A stretch of DNA of 64,000 nucleotides from an uncultured Schlesneria sp. GTDB lineage: Bacteria > Planctomycetota > Planctomycetia > Planctomycetales > Planctomycetaceae. Below are positions 62,566-64,000 of the stretch, one piece after another. Numbering within the stretch: position 1 is the first letter of the stretch; each line of letters begins with the position of its first letter. The notes under the pieces are model-generated. The model was not told where the DNA came from. It searched no databases and saw only the letters and a program-made list of their open reading frames with translations. The position numbers were made by a program, and so were the translations under genes. The stretch covers positions 62,001-126,000 of the forward strand of contig CAIVEI010000146.1 in assembly GCA_903904835.1 (NCBI GenBank). Direction: 5' to 3'.

Positions 62566-64000
62566 TCAGTGCTGGAACAGGAACTCTTTCGAGTTCAAGA
62601 TTGCCCAGCCGACGTCTTCAAACGCTTGTCGACGGTCCTGCTGTGCCGCGATATGTTGTTTCGAGGCGTTCATTTCCTCTGGGGATGGAGTTCTTGCCAG
62701 GGCGGCCAGATAAAGAGCCGTGATGATTTCTTCTTCTGGCTTGTTCTCTTTCAACATCGTCGCAATCCGACCGTTGTCGGCCCGCAGCTTGTTATGAACC
62801 ACAGGTCCGTTAATCATCTGCAATGCCTGAGAAAGATTCGATTCGCTTGAACGTTCACACTGGCAGGCCATTTCACGTTGCGGCTGACCGAAGACTTTCA
62901 GAAAATAGTGATCGGTCGGTGGATCGGCCAGTTCACACGCTCGGGTTCCCAGTGGCATGCCAGGGAATTGTTCTGGCACATTTGTCACGGCGCAGATTCC
63001 GTCCAGCAACTGCTCGGCACTCAAAAGCCGTGTGTTTGCGTGCGAGCAGTAAATCTCGTCATCCTTGTTGAACGGATTCTTGCGCGAGCTGAGCTGATAC
63101 GTACGGCTGTTACAGATCGTGCGGATCGCCCAGCGCTGGCTGAAGTTGTTTGCGGCGAACTGGCGGGCCAGTTCGTCGAGCAGCTTTGCATTCGATGGAG
63201 GGTTTGAGTCGCGGAAGTCGTCGATCGGATCGACGATACCACGACCAAGCAGATGTCCCCAGATGCGATTCGAAACGCTCTTGGCGAAGAAGGGGTTATC
63301 AGGAGACGTCAGCCATTGAGCGAAGACAACCCGTCGATCCTGATCGGCAGGAACGTCAACGTCCCCTTTCAGCAGCAGGTGAACCTTCATCTGTTTATTG
63401 GTACGCGGCTGTGTCACTTCACCGCCGCCCTGTGAGAAGATCACTTCTTCTTCGGCATCGACCGAGTTTTTGCGACCAACTCGCACGAATGCCGCTGCGA
63501 TACCGTAGTAGTTGTCCTGCGTCCATCGCTCAAACGGATGGTTGTGGCACTTGGCACACTGGATGCGAACACCCAGGAATAACTGAGCCGTTGTTTCCGT
63601 GGCATCCTGTGGGTCACGACTCGCTCGCCAGAAGTTTGCTGGGGGATTTTCGAAGACGCTACCGTTCGCGGTCAGCAGTTCTGTTGCGAACTGGTCAAGC
63701 GGCTTGTCGTTCCGCATCGACTCGTAAATCCATTGTCGGAACTTATGGACACCAGCCGTCTTTAGCTTCTTGCTGTTCGACCGGAGCACATCGCCCCACT
63801 TCAAAGCCCAGAACGCGGCATACTCGTCACTGTCGAGTAACCGATCAACCAATGCCATTCGTTGCGAGGGGCTACGCTCGGCCAGAAATGCTTTCGCCTC
63901 GTCAGCGGTTGGCAAACGACCTGTCAGATCCAGCGTGACACGTCGCAGAAATTCGTCGTCGGTACAAATGTCAGACGGAAGGATCTGTAGTTGCTTCAAT
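62566..64000 (-). CDS. DUF1549/DUF1553 domain protein, N-terminus outside window
   Basis: The visible 478 codons are the C-terminal part of a planctomycete-specific protein. DUF1549 is seen as DEFLRRVTLDLTGRLPTADE to GDVLRSNSKKLKTAGVHKFR, and includes QCAKCHNHPFERWTQDNYYG, a CxxCH haem-c-like site. DUF1553 follows with RRVVFAQWLTSPDNPFFAKS, SNRIWGHLLGRGIVDPIDDF and LAALARTPSPEEM. Full-length members usually start with a signal peptide and a PSD1 cytochrome c-like domain, cut off here by the window edge. They are often paired with a DUF1501 sulfatase-like gene. The frame has no stop up to 64000, so the start lies beyond. Confidence 0.93.
   Translation of the reverse strand, partial: LKQLQILPSDICTDDEFLRRVTLDLTGRLPTADEAKAFLAERSPSQRMALVDRLLDSDEYAAFWALKWGDVLRSNSKKLKTAGVHKFRQWIYESMRNDKPLDQFATELLTANGSVFENPPANFWRASRDPQDATETTAQLFLGVRIQCAKCHNHPFERWTQDNYYGIAAAFVRVGRKNSVDAEEEVIFSQGGGEVTQPRTNKQMKVHLLLKGDVDVPADQDRRVVFAQWLTSPDNPFFAKSVSNRIWGHLLGRGIVDPIDDFRDSNPPSNAKLLDELARQFAANNFSQRWAIRTICNSRTYQLSSRKNPFNKDDEIYCSHANTRLLSAEQLLDGICAVTNVPEQFPGMPLGTRACELADPPTDHYFLKVFGQPQREMACQCERSSESNLSQALQMINGPVVHNKLRADNGRIATMLKENKPEEEIITALYLAALARTPSPEEMNASKQHIAAQQDRRQAFEDVGWAILNSKEFLFQH

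Overview
The window looks like a chromosome segment of a planctomycete (Planctomycetota, probably Planctomycetaceae or a Schlesneria/Gimesia-like relative). The evidence is lineage-typical gene content: two DUF1559 prepilin-like proteins, a DUF1549/DUF1553 protein with a CxxCH site, secreted ThuA, carboxypeptidase-regulatory-like and YncE-type propeller proteins, a DUF5690 transporter, WXG100-like proteins without visible secretion machinery, and palindromic intergenic repeats whose chance ORFs read like the 'GGFQPP..GWKPQ' peptides common in this phylum. The species cannot be named from the sequence alone. No tRNA, rRNA or CRISPR array was seen.

Layout. 1-6.96 kb: end of a SAM methyltransferase gene, PduO-type cobalamin adenosyltransferase, a hypothetical, YqgE, a 976-aa FAD/Fe-S 2-hydroxyacid dehydrogenase and, convergently, Obg. 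7-17.3 kb: secreted phytase-like esterase with a terminator-like hairpin in its leader, a lipoprotein/DUF1559 pair, a degenerate phosphohexomutase, a WXG100-like pair, a DUF1559/propeller pair, an orphan Wzm-like permease and a carboxypeptidase-regulatory-like protein. 17.7-25.6 kb: a divergent phosphonate-catabolism locus. DUF5690 transporter and alcohol dehydrogenase lie on the minus strand; a PhnZ-like HD oxygenase, a PbfD/HpnW-like FAD oxidase and phosphonoacetaldehyde hydrolase lie on the plus strand. A 14-bp palindrome sits between them and a secreted propeller/phosphoesterase follows. 25.9-31.2 kb: aspS, ThuA, csrA, a lipoprotein, pgsA and an ABC ATPase. 31.4-37.0 kb: a MarR/TolC/MacA-type efflux operon with a 329-nt gene overlap and an EF-hand tail on the adaptor, but no permease. 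37-44 kb: a tandem pair of 61- and 68-aa proteins, DUF983, pgk plus a small partner, CyaB-like CYTH protein, YggS and a long LRR protein. 44-47.3 kb: a plastic patch with an Rpn nuclease/transposase and a broken FGE/sulfatase-modifying gene between direct repeats, then two Uma2-type nucleases. 47.3-64 kb: a pseudo-M24 peptidase, moaA, a second propeller/phosphoesterase, a COG2509 FAD protein, a BatA/VWA membrane protein, two SPOUT rRNA/tRNA methyltransferases, a CPBP protease, serine acetyltransferase and part of a DUF1549/DUF1553 protein.

The most informative functional unit is the phosphonate locus. Its genes are joined by ATGA or GTG overlaps, and it appears to produce phosphonoacetaldehyde with an oxidase rather than with the PhnW transaminase, which is absent here. 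The most striking non-coding signal is a family of palindromic elements with GTGGCAC/GTGCCAC ends, six copies, found between genes and mostly just past stop codons. Other inverted-repeat elements and a direct-repeat-bounded insertion accompany them.
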